This document shows, one piece after another, positions 10,330-20,110 of a stretch of DNA of 64,000 nucleotides; positions within the stretch are counted from its first letter, which is position 1; every line of letters begins with the position of its first letter. The position numbers and the translations under genes were made by a program. The notes beneath the pieces are model-generated. The model ran no database searches and was not told the origin of the DNA. It worked only from the letters and a program-made list of their open reading frames with translations. This stretch comes from Brassica napus. Lineage: Eukaryota > Streptophyta > Magnoliopsida > Brassicales > Brassicaceae. The stretch covers positions 5,166,024 to 5,230,023 of the forward strand of contig NC_063438.1 of assembly GCF_020379485.1 (NCBI RefSeq). Reading direction: 5' to 3'.

Positions 10330-10879
10330 GTCTTGTACATCTGTATGTAGTGCAGTATATATATGTATTAGATCAATCAAATTCGAGTCCAAGCTACTCA
10401 TAATTAAGTCTTAGTTATTATATTGTCGTGTATGTATAAAGACATTGCGGTTTTAGCTAGATTTTGTTATATGTATATGTTATTGAAGAATCTGCCATTG
10501 TACTAGAGTACTAGTTTATGTTTTCTGGCTTTATAAAGGATTGGACATTTGGAGACAACATCGAGATCCCAAGAATGTGAAATATATAGTTTGTTTGATC
10601 TTTTCACATTAGTTTTATAAATTTATTAACAATCCATCTCTCTCATTAATTAGACTTTTTTTTGCAAATAGATTTAGAGAGGACATTCTTAGTAAAAATC
10701 AGTACATCCTATCGGTGAACCAATACATAGAGTCATAAACTAAAGAAAACATATACAAATGAGTTACGTATAAGATTTAGACAAAGAAAGCATTACGTTG
10801 CCATGAAGTATTAAACTTTCCATAATGTCCCTATTAGTTCTGATTGTCTACCCATTAATTATGATTCGGACATACTCTT
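10330..10879. other. spacer between Gypsy and LINE
   Basis: AT-rich host sequence, probably the displaced upstream promoter region of the AHL21 homologue. No gene is seen. The 17-base target duplication of the LINE, GATTCGGACATACTCTT, lies at 10863-10879. Confidence 0.5.
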
Positions 10880-11030
10880 TTTTTTTTTTTTTTGATAAAA
10901 TGTGAATATTATACCAAAAAGGAACAAGAGTAAGTTTTACAAGGGCTTTTAGCAAGAAGTTACATATGGCTCAAAAAAAATAAAAAAACCATGATGAAAC
11001 TAGAGCAAACTATGAATTAGGCAACATGAT

Positions 11031-14000
11031 CTAGGAAAACCTAAACCACTGAGATAAGAGTCCTTGGCAACGCTTATGGGGTAAGCGAGCAAGGAGAGTG
11101 TCTCTCAACATCCTGTCGAGCTTACTGAACAGGACGGCTGTGGGTGCAGGGGAACCGTTGTGGAGTCTACTGTTCCTTTCTATCCATAGGAGGTAGACAA
11201 CCGCTTGGGCGAGTAGCTTCTTTAACGTTGCTGAGAGGCCTGGCGTGACTGTGAGCATCCAGTTGATAAGAGAAGACCAGTTGTAGAGAACCAGATTCTG
11301 CTGTCCAAGGCGAGGAAGAATGATGGCCCATAATTGCGCTGCAACACTACATTGCAGGAAGACATGATCGCGCGATTCCTGTCCAAGTCCACACAAACAA
11401 CAATTTGGCAGATCACACAAACCCCAATTCGCTAACCTTTCTCTTACTGGAAGACGGTTTAGATTTGCCACCCAGAAATTGAAAGCATGCTTAGGGACAG
11501 CATGTTTGAACCAAACAGCCTTCTCCCAAGGAACAAGGGGAGCACTTTGTCTGATGAGCTCCCAAGTTTTCCTGATAGAGAAAGCAGGGCCTCTGTTGCC
11601 AGGTGGCCCCCAACAATAAGCATCTGCATTGTTTTCCTCCGTAGGCGGTGTGATCTCCAGCAGAGAAGTTCTTAGGGAGGCTAGGGAGGGCAGACGGCAG
11701 CGAGATGATGGCAGGAGCCAAGCACCACGTCGAGTTCCTTCCTTCACAGTAGAGGCGATTGGGATTCCAAGTCTGGAGGGACCAGAAGTACCAATGAAGT
11801 CAATGAGAGGACCCTGAGGTAGCCAATCATCCCACCAATAGCTAGCTTGTAGACCATTCCCTATGTCACAGTCGATCAGTTGACGGGCCAGGGGACGTAA
11901 GGAGATCAAAGATTTCCAAATCCAAGAGTGTCCTGGTTGGGGTTCCGCATTCCAGTAGTTACATCTTTTAAGCCGGTGTTCTTTGTTCCAAGCAACCCAT
12001 AGCGAGTTAGTGCCAGCAAATTGTAACCAAACCAATCTGAGGGTAAGCGCCTTGTTCCATAGGAGTAGGTTTCTCAAGCCAATTCCTCCTTCGCGTTTCG
12101 GAAGGCAAAGGTCGTACCACGCGACTTTTGCATTACCTATGGCTTCGGGATTAGAGGACCATAGGTAGTCTCTACAAAGTTTCTCTATCTCCTTAATACA
12201 TCCCTTAGGAAGAACAAAGGCCGAAAGCCAGAAGTTAATCAAGCTGTTGATTACAGATTTGATAAGCTCCAGCCTTCCCGCATAGCTCAGCAGTCTGACT
12301 TTCCAGCTTTGGATTCTCTTCTTTATGTTGTCAATAAGGGGGAAATACTCAGACTTCTTCAGTCGCCGATGATGAAGGGGCAGTCCTAGGTATCTTATGG
12401 GAAGAGTGCCCAAGAGATAGCCACTAGAGTTGAGGGTAGCTGTTTCCATGTCATCCATGCCCGCATGAAACAGCGCAGTCTTATCCTTATTCAACCCCAG
12501 GCCCGAGAGGAGGTGAAATTCTTCCAGAGCTTCAGCAATACCCGTGAGGGAGTTACTTGATCCGTCAAAGAAGATCATGAGATCGTCGGCGAAGCAAAGG
12601 TGCGAGATTTTTGGGTTCTGACCTAAGGGGTGATACCCAATAAGACCAGAATCAAACTTCTCAGTGAGGAGAGACGAGAAGACCTCCATAGCAATGATGA
12701 AGAGCGTTGGGCTGATAGGGTCACCCTGTCTAAGGCCACACCCACCGTTGAAGTACCCACATAGCTCGCCATTTACATTTATAGAGAAGGATGTAGTGGT
12801 GACACAGTTCCTGATCCATGTGATGAAGACATCAGGGAAGTCAGCAGCGCAAAGGGCTTGGAGGATAAAAGGCCAGCTCACGGAGTCGAAGGCCTTCCTT
12901 ATATCAACCTTGAGAAGACCCCTGGGAGAAGAGTTTTTAGAACCAAATCCCTGCACTAACTCTGTAGCTAGGAGGACATTTTCCACTAGTAAACGCCCTT
13001 TAACAAACGCAGACTGAGAGGGAGATATCATTGCTGGCAGCAGCTTCTCCAGTCGTCTTGCAATGATCTTAGAGACCACCTTATAAACAGCATTACAACA
13101 AGAGATGGGTCGAAACCCGCTCATCCTCTCCACTTCAGTCGTTTTAGGTACCAACGTGATGGCAGTTGCATTCCATTGTTTCAGAATATGCCCTGAAGTG
13201 AAGAACTCTTGGACTGCTCTGGTGAAGTCAGTCCCTATGATAGGCCAAGCTCTGCGGTAGAACTCTCCTGTGTAACCATCCGGTCCTGGGGCTTTATTTG
13301 CAGGAAGCTCGAAGACCTCTTTCCTTATCTCCTCTTGAGAGATTGGTGCTATTAGCATATCTTTACAAGCCTCATCACATCTGAAAGTTGTAAGACGGCT
13401 GATTTCACCCGAGGCTTCTATGGAGAGGGACGGGGAAGGGGAACCAAGGAGGTTTGTATAATAGTCAACACAGTGGCTTTTGATATCATTGATATTCTCT
13501 AGCCTGTTGTTCTGGTCATCTATAAGATAATGTATCTGGTTTCCTGACCATCTAGTCTGCATAGACCGATGAAAAAGAGAGGAGTTACAATCACCCAACT
13601 TCACCCATGTCACCCGAGAACGCTGATAAATGAATTTTTCCTCTGCCTTTGCAAGCTTTGCCCAGTTCTTATGAGCCTCTCTTTCTCTTTCAGCAGCAAT
13701 TGTCGATGGGGAGGAGAGAAGGTCAGCCTGAGCTGATAGCATGCCAGCGTGTGACTCCTTGACCCGTTTTTCCAAGTCCGAATAGTGCTCTCTGTTGATA
13801 TCTTTGTTCACTGATTTCAGCAGCTTGAGCTTCTTGGAAAGTTGAAACATAGCAGTTCCCGGGACGTGGGTGTTGTCCCAAAAGGCCTGCAGCCTAGGAG
13901 TGAACTGCTCATGGTCCATAAGAAAGTGAGAAATCTTGAAAGGCTTCTTGGTCTTGGTCCGTGAGGTGATTATGACAGTGCTTGGACAGTGATCCGAGAA

Positions 14001-14678
14001 TTCCATGTCCCCAAAGTGACCATAGGAAATAGGGAAAGATAGAAGCCAGTTGTCATTAACAAGGATCCTGTCTAGCTTTTTAGCTAGGGGTCTCGCTGTC
14101 TGGTTGTTCCACCAAGTGAACATACTGCCCCGGTAGGTGAGATCAGAAAGGCCAGAGCACGAGAGACAATATCTGAACTGCATCATACCTTTGGAGATCC
14201 GAGTACTACCAGAGGAGCTATCCACGGGATCCACGGTTTGGTTGAAGTCCCCCAGCACAACCCACGGTTTGGACGCAATAATAGGATCTGCTGAGAGAGA
14301 GCACATCTCTTCCCAAAGTAGTTCCCTTCCATTCTTACAGTTTACCCCATAAACGTAAGAAACAGCCATGTCAGTTGAAGATTTGGGCAGACGGACGATG
14401 CACGTGATCATCTGCTTAGACTTCGAGTGGATAGAGAGACTAACCGAGGGGTCCCAAATGACCCAAATCCTGCCTAACTCAGAGAATTCATAGTTTGCTT
14501 CATAGTTCCATCCAGGAAAAGAGGAATGTATATACTTCAAAGACTTGTGCATCCTCACACGAGTCTCAATTAGACTACCAAAAAGAGGTTTACTACTCCG
14601 CAGCCATCTCCGAAAGCTTCTACGCTTTACACTATTATTAAAGCCTCTTGTGTTCCAACAAAAAGTGTCAACCGCCAT
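11031..14678 (-). CDS. LINE ORF2: endonuclease and reverse transcriptase
   Basis: A 1,215-residue protein. Residues 1-230 are an APE-type endonuclease (starts FCWNTRGFNN, ends with GDMEFSDHCP containing the catalytic SDH). The middle is a non-LTR reverse transcriptase: KAPGPDGYTGEFYRRAW, KVDIRKAFDSVSW, GLRQGDPISPTLF and the catalytic FADDLMIFF near residue 693. The C-terminus has a zf-RVT domain (CCLCGLGQESRDHVFLQC). It nicks the target and reverse-transcribes LINE RNA in place. The ATG lies one base after the ORF1 stop (TAA T ATG), so translation probably depends on termination-reinitiation. No stop or frameshift is present. Confidence 0.95.
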   Translation of the reverse strand: MAVDTFCWNTRGFNNSVKRRSFRRWLRSSKPLFGSLIETRVRMHKSLKYIHSSFPGWNYEANYEFSELGRIWVIWDPSVSLSIHSKSKQMITCIVRLPKSSTDMAVSYVYGVNCKNGRELLWEEMCSLSADPIIASKPWVVLGDFNQTVDPVDSSSGSTRISKGMMQFRYCLSCSGLSDLTYRGSMFTWWNNQTARPLAKKLDRILVNDNWLLSFPISYGHFGDMEFSDHCPSTVIITSRTKTKKPFKISHFLMDHEQFTPRLQAFWDNTHVPGTAMFQLSKKLKLLKSVNKDINREHYSDLEKRVKESHAGMLSAQADLLSSPSTIAAEREREAHKNWAKLAKAEEKFIYQRSRVTWVKLGDCNSSLFHRSMQTRWSGNQIHYLIDDQNNRLENINDIKSHCVDYYTNLLGSPSPSLSIEASGEISRLTTFRCDEACKDMLIAPISQEEIRKEVFELPANKAPGPDGYTGEFYRRAWPIIGTDFTRAVQEFFTSGHILKQWNATAITLVPKTTEVERMSGFRPISCCNAVYKVVSKIIARRLEKLLPAMISPSQSAFVKGRLLVENVLLATELVQGFGSKNSSPRGLLKVDIRKAFDSVSWPFILQALCAADFPDVFITWIRNCVTTTSFSINVNGELCGYFNGGCGLRQGDPISPTLFIIAMEVFSSLLTEKFDSGLIGYHPLGQNPKISHLCFADDLMIFFDGSSNSLTGIAEALEEFHLLSGLGLNKDKTALFHAGMDDMETATLNSSGYLLGTLPIRYLGLPLHHRRLKKSEYFPLIDNIKKRIQSWKVRLLSYAGRLELIKSVINSLINFWLSAFVLPKGCIKEIEKLCRDYLWSSNPEAIGNAKVAWYDLCLPKREGGIGLRNLLLWNKALTLRLVWLQFAGTNSLWVAWNKEHRLKRCNYWNAEPQPGHSWIWKSLISLRPLARQLIDCDIGNGLQASYWWDDWLPQGPLIDFIGTSGPSRLGIPIASTVKEGTRRGAWLLPSSRCRLPSLASLRTSLLEITPPTEENNADAYCWGPPGNRGPAFSIRKTWELIRQSAPLVPWEKAVWFKHAVPKHAFNFWVANLNRLPVRERLANWGLCDLPNCCLCGLGQESRDHVFLQCSVAAQLWAIILPRLGQQNLVLYNWSSLINWMLTVTPGLSATLKKLLAQAVVYLLWIERNSRLHNGSPAPTAVLFSKLDRMLRDTLLARLPHKRCQGLLSQWFRFS

Positions 14679-14679
14679 A

Positions 14680-16230
14680 TTAATGTTTGGTTGGTTTGGG
14701 GTGCTTCCCCATCCGCTTACTCAAAAGACGCTTCTGTTTTTTGGACAGAACCTGTGTGTACTCCTTAGTGACAATCTGATCCTCCACAGGAGCTATATCC
14801 TCCGGTTCAGACTCTGATTCTGATGAGGAGGATTCATGCTGGTGTTCGGACCCCAATGATTTCGAGGCAGAGGTTGGGCTCAGCTCAGAGTCGGAGGAGG
14901 AGACTTCCCTCTTCTTCTTCTTCTTCTTCTTCCTCTCTGAGACACTCTTTTTATTTCCTTTCCTACTGCTTGAAGGTGGGTCCTCCAAGTAGTCCTCTGC
15001 AGCCTTAGGAGTATCCTTCACTGGAGTTTCCTTGGCAAGCTTCTCCTTATTCTTCTTATTGGCTTTCTTCTTTTTCTTTTGGTTTTTCTTGGATGCGGAA
15101 GCTAGGTTTGTGTTGTCATCCACTCCCTCCTTCGCATTCTTCTTCTCCTCAGAGCCAGAGTTGTCAGACTGAGTCTCCTTCTTAGCCCGAGGGCATAAGT
15201 CAGTGGCATGAGTGGTGGAGTTACAGCTCGTGCAAGTGATTGGGGCGGACGGGCATCTTCGTAGCGTATGACCTGTCTCTTTACAGAAGGTACACGTTGG
15301 GGGCAGCCAGGGGCAAGAGACTCCAACACGAACAATTTCACCACTTTCAAACTGTGCATTGACCGCTTCAGGGAGGGGCTCGGAGAGGTTGATAACCGTG
15401 AAGACCTTAGCGACCTCCAGTTCCAACAGGTTAGCAGTAGAAGGGTGGAGATACAGAGGGTCCCCGACAATTCCTGCAACACGTTCAAGAGATTCTTCGT
15501 TGAAGAACTGTGGAGGAACCCCACGAAACTCAAGCCATACCGGAGCTTCCACCAGCACAGGCATTGCCGGAGAAACTCCCGGGGAGTAGTCAGCCACAAA
15601 CATAGTCTGGCCTTCAATTTGCCATATTCCTTGAAGAAGAACTCGGCGTCTTGTGACCGGACAGGGAACTCTGATAAGCACCGTTTTCGGTCCAAGTTTA
15701 GAGACAGTGATGTCCCGTTTCTTGGAGCTCCAGATACCGTTTAGGATGGCATATAGTGCCTCCTTTGATGGTAGGTTTCCATTGAACTGACCTACAATGA
15801 AGGGTTCCCACTTCTTTTGGTTTCGTTCTATGACCTCATTTGGAATTTTGACGCACCATTCGCCAGATTCCAGCTGAAAGGGAGTACCTTTCTTGTTCAT
15901 CTTGGTAGCAGCTCCCTTTGCCATATCTCTCCAGGAAGGTTTGGCGGCGGAGGTGACTTCTTCCATCTGCGAGGTCGCAGAGGGAGATTCTTGGTTCGGG
16001 GAAGGAACAACTAGATCTGGAGCACCGACAGCAGATCCGGAATGGGGCGGCTCTAGGGTCCGTTGAGGGGAAGCCAGAGGCGTAGAAGAAGAAAGGATCA
16101 GTGTCTTGGACTGAGAGTCAGCTGCGACAGATCCAGAGGGCATGGGCGGAGGGGAGGCGGGGGTTTGCTGGGCGCGGATTTTTGCAGCGAGGGATGGGGG
16201 AAGACGGGCAGGAGACCTACGCTTTCCCAT
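14680..16230 (-). CDS. LINE ORF1: nucleic-acid-binding protein
   Basis: A 516-residue protein starting MGKRRSPARLPPSLAAKI. It has a DUF4283-like domain (about residues 85-250, including EWCVKIPNEV and PVWLEFRGVPPQFF) and a zinc knuckle region near residue 313 (CTFCKETGHTLRRC, then CTSCNSTTHATDLC). The C-terminal third is very rich in Lys, Glu and Ser. ORF1 proteins of plant L1 elements bind the element RNA. The frame is intact and ends one base before ORF2. Confidence 0.9.
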   Translation of the reverse strand: MGKRRSPARLPPSLAAKIRAQQTPASPPPMPSGSVAADSQSKTLILSSSTPLASPQRTLEPPHSGSAVGAPDLVVPSPNQESPSATSQMEEVTSAAKPSWRDMAKGAATKMNKKGTPFQLESGEWCVKIPNEVIERNQKKWEPFIVGQFNGNLPSKEALYAILNGIWSSKKRDITVSKLGPKTVLIRVPCPVTRRRVLLQGIWQIEGQTMFVADYSPGVSPAMPVLVEAPVWLEFRGVPPQFFNEESLERVAGIVGDPLYLHPSTANLLELEVAKVFTVINLSEPLPEAVNAQFESGEIVRVGVSCPWLPPTCTFCKETGHTLRRCPSAPITCTSCNSTTHATDLCPRAKKETQSDNSGSEEKKNAKEGVDDNTNLASASKKNQKKKKKANKKNKEKLAKETPVKDTPKAAEDYLEDPPSSSRKGNKKSVSERKKKKKKKREVSSSDSELSPTSASKSLGSEHQHESSSSESESEPEDIAPVEDQIVTKEYTQVLSKKQKRLLSKRMGKHPKPTKH

Positions 16231-16376
16231 CGGAGGACAACGGTCGGTTAGCCGCCGTCAAGAAAGACGACGGCGGTTTAGAAGGAAAGGGGTTTACTTT
16301 TTCGCCTTTAGAGAGAGAGAAAAAGTTTTTTTGGTGTGAAACATTAATTCATGCTTCCCGATTCGGACATACTCTT

Positions 16377-17430
16377 CGGCCAAACAAATATTTAAGGGAA
16401 ATTTACTACAAGTCTATAATACACACGAATTCAAATAAACTAATACGCTTACAAATGTTAATGTTTTCTAGGTTTCTAGCTGTGTTTACTATTAAAATCT
16501 TGAGCACCTATGGGACAAATAAGTACTTTGTGTTGTAATATTTATTTGGAGCATCAAATGGATGACGATGAACTCTGTTCTATTTTAAACTATCGTTAAT
16601 TAACCAAGTTGACCAATTAACTATGGTTTCTTTATTTTCTTTGTCAACGATTAACCATGGTTAACAACTTAAAATTCTTTATTATTTTGATTAGTTTAAA
16701 ATAAATTAAGAGGAGAATCATTAAACAAAAGGGAAGCAACGCGGAGATTCATGCGGTCAAGTGACGGGTGCGCAGCGACGCGTGGTTCCACGCCCTTATG
16801 CGTTATGATACTCGCTTGCCCTTTTGGCTAAAACAATCCTCAGTGCTTAAGAAAGAACTTTTTTGCATATACTGATATACATGCTTCTAAGAAAACTTAA
16901 CTGTTGTATTATAAAACATGAAAGAAACTAACTCCTAGCTAGCAATCAAACCAGTTGACAAAATTTCTGATATTTTCAAAACAACAATTATACCGTGGAC
17001 AAAGATAAACTTCGTGATCTGATAAACCAAGGGACCCCAAGACCCCAAGATTTCTTAGCAAAAAAAAAGGGACGCGAAGACCACATAGCAGTCAGACTTG
17101 GTACCATCTAATTGCTCCATTTTCAGCAGATTTGTTTACCTATTTCAAATGGATATATAAGACGCGAAGACCACATAGGGTTGCAACCATCATTAGATGA
17201 CAAAAAGCTTTTCTGCATACACAAGGAGATAACAATAATAAAACATTTCTTTAAAATTTAAACTATATAACTCCCTAAATAATTGGAGGGTTTAATCATT
17301 AATAATAAATTATGAAAGGCACAAAGCAATAGTTTATACGAAGAAACAATTTTTTTTAAACGGATTAGATGTAAAGGGATAGACTTTGCAACGGCGGACA
17401 ACGTGTGACGGCTTCTTGTGCTATTGTAGC
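16377..17430. other. intergenic, no gene seen
   Basis: AT-rich spacer between the LINE and the hAT element. It holds an 18-base direct repeat GACGCGAAGACCACATAG at 17071 and 17161, 90 bases apart. The hAT target duplication ATTGTAGC is at 17423-17430. Confidence 0.5.
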
Positions 17431-18126
17431 TAGGGGTGGGCGTTCGGGTACCCGTTCGGGTTCGGATCGGGTATTTTGGATTTTCGGGTATTTCGGTATA
17501 GAGGTGTAGAACCCGTTCGGGTATTTCTGTACTTCGGGTCGGGTTCGGATATTTTAAGTTCGGTTTCGGTTATTTCGGATCGGGTTCGGATATTTAGATT
17601 TTGAAGAAAAAAAAATGAAAATTTTCATTTCTCAAATTTCTTGTATTTAAATATATAACTTTTCACATAACTATTTTTTATTTTTAATAGATTGCATGGT
17701 TAATAGATTTGGACATAACATTTTCAAACTAAAAAGACATTAATTTGGTTATTGTTTTTAAATTTTGGATGTAACTTTTTGTTAATTGCTGAAATAAAAA
17801 GTTTGACATGCATTTTAAGCGAATAACAAATCATCTTCTATGTAATTGTATGTATATCATATGAATTTAAAGTATGTGTAGTATCAATATAAATATTTTA
17901 TATAAAATGAAAGATGTAAACTATAAATATAAGGTTAATTATCATATGTTCGGTTATTTTCGGATATCCATTCGGATTCGGATATTACCCGTTCGGGTTC
18001 GGATATCCAATCTCTCTTAATTCAATACCCGTTCGGATATTTTGCTACTTTGGTCGGATTTCGGTTCGGGTTTTTCGGATCGGGTTCGGGTGCCACTTCG
18101 GATTTCGGGTAAAATGCCCACCCCTA
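17431..18126. mobile_element. complete non-autonomous hAT element
   Basis: A 696-base element with terminal inverted repeats TAGGGGTGGGC and GCCCACCCCTA and an 8-base target duplication ATTGTAGC (17423-17430 and 18127-18134), the hallmark of the hAT superfamily. Both ends are full of degenerate TTCGGGT/GGATATT words and the middle is AT-rich. It has no transposase. A truncated inverted relative lies at 1880-2366. Confidence 0.88.
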
Positions 18127-18134
18127 ATTGTAGC

Positions 18135-20110
18135 GATGGAGCCATTTTAATACAAAATCAAGAAGCCGACCATTAATTATTAATTAGCATAGTCAATTAT
18201 CAACTCTACTCTACCTAGATTATTAAAATGATCAAGATTCCATTAATCACTAATCGAATACAAGAGTTGATTAATTGCACTGGACTTCAGAGTTAATATA
18301 TTTGTAAATGTATATAACGTCTAATAATTTAATCTGTGTGTTACCATCATATATTAGCAATATATAATTACTAAAATACGTACCAAACATTTGTTAGTCT
18401 TTTGGATAGAAAACAATTCGAAATTTGAGATACGCCCACAACGTTACGTAATGACTCGTGTCATGTAAAAGTTTATCAACAACCACAATCAACAAACAAT
18501 AACATTGATTTCTTAAAAAAATATGTAAAGTAACATCACAGTCGAACTCGAATATGATAAGGCTGAAATAATTTAGTTAATCAATTTAACTAGACACATT
18601 TAAACTAGTTTACGCACGACCGGAAGTATTTAAAGTAATGTCCATACACCCAACATGGTGTTTCCGTTGGTTATTCTTTGTATATACAGTATATTGCAAC
18701 AGCCAATATGAGACCATTCCATAATTTTTCATACCAGAATATGCATCAATTTCTATATAGATATATTGATCTGATCTGATGATAAGAAAAATTTAGAATA
18801 AGACCGTTAGTGCGAGCAGATTAATTAGTTTAATAAATTATATATACGAAACGCTGAACGCAAGCATCTTATTATAGTGACATTTTTGGAATCTTCTCCG
18901 CATATTATGTATAAACAAACTAAAGCCATCGTGAATATAAAAATGGTAAGATTTGTTAAGAGTTCGAAGTTCGAACATTTAACTAAACGTCTATAAACCA
19001 GATATTCTCCGTATCGTCGGTCCATGATGTAAACAATGTTAGTAGATATATAGAGATAATTCTACTAAGAATCGCTTGTTTGCTTTAATTATTTCAACCA
19101 ATTTTAAAAGTATTTAATTTATCTTTGTGTTAATATGGTGTAAATATTTTTACAGATAAGGCTACTGTATTTTTTTTGTTGCCTAGATCCACGCCAATCA
19201 AATAATAATTTAATTTGAAATATTTTTTACCAGTAAAATGTAAAAGGAAAAGTATTTTCTGTTTAAATAGAAAAAGCCAAAAAAAAAAAAAATCCTTACG
19301 TGCGAAGTTGGTTTTAGAACTATTTAAGTTTGAAACTCATAGGATAAAATTAATAAATGTAATCTGGAATATTTCTCACCAATATAACAAGGTTTGCTCC
19401 TCCACATGATTCTTCTGCCGACCACTGGCGTTAATTTGAGTTTTCTGTAATTGTGAAAGTATTAAGAACCAACTAAGAAGAAGACAGCACAGTTGACAAA
19501 AAATGACGATGATTAAGATGTTGAAGTCATTGTCTAATTTAATCATTTTCAAAGTCTGTATGTTACTCTAAATATTCCGTGACTAAGGGCATATTCGAAC
19601 ACTCTAAAAAGTGACAAAAGGATTCATGGTTTCGTCTCAGTAGAGGCCCAAGTTGGAAGCTCAACCCGAGAACAAGAGAAGCACGGAGGCGTCACATGGC
19701 GTTAGCCGCATTACAGAACTTGGAAGAGGTTGGTGACTGTGAGCTCTCAGATTTTCATGAAAAAAAGAAGAAACCGAACTGTGACATTAGCTTGAAGGGC
19801 TCTGGAATGTTGATTAAAATGAATGTGTTGTGTTCTTTAGTTTCACTTAATTATGATTGCTTTGTCCATTCAAACAGACATGAGTCAAAGTGAGTTTAAA
19901 GAGAGACTCAAGCTTTATTGTTCTTTAGCCTCACAACTAGGAACAAATACAGGTTTTATGTTATGTATATACACATATATGCAGCTGTTCTAAATTTTAT
20001 GGAGACCTAATTTCTCTAGTTATTACTATACGACCCCCCCCATACCCAAAAAAAATACACACAAATCCACCCCACAACCAGTTACAATCTATAGATGATT
20101 TTAAAACCGT
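18135..20110. other. intergenic, one unexplained short frame
   Basis: Mostly AT-rich. A 65-codon frame at 19696-19893 (MALAALQNLEEVGDCELSDF...) lies in a locally GC-richer stretch starting near 19560. I recognise no family, and it may be a gene fragment. The last 150 bases are likely the 3' untranslated region of BCM1. Confidence 0.4.

Larger units (their letters stand above)
10880..16359 (-). mobile_element. full-length LINE (L1-type) retrotransposon
   Basis: A 5,480-base element flanked by a perfect 17-base target duplication (GATTCGGACATACTCTT at 10863-10879 and 16360-16376). The left end is a run of T, the poly(A) tail of a minus-strand element. The 5' leader is about 130 bases, ORF1 and ORF2 are both uninterrupted, and the tail follows a short 3' untranslated region. 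Perfect duplications and intact ORFs point to a young, possibly still competent copy. Confidence 0.95.

Noticed and set aside
15102..15695. 197-codon minus-strand frame
   Set aside because: Overlaps LINE ORF1 in another frame; ORF1 has the zinc knuckles and DUF4283-like region.
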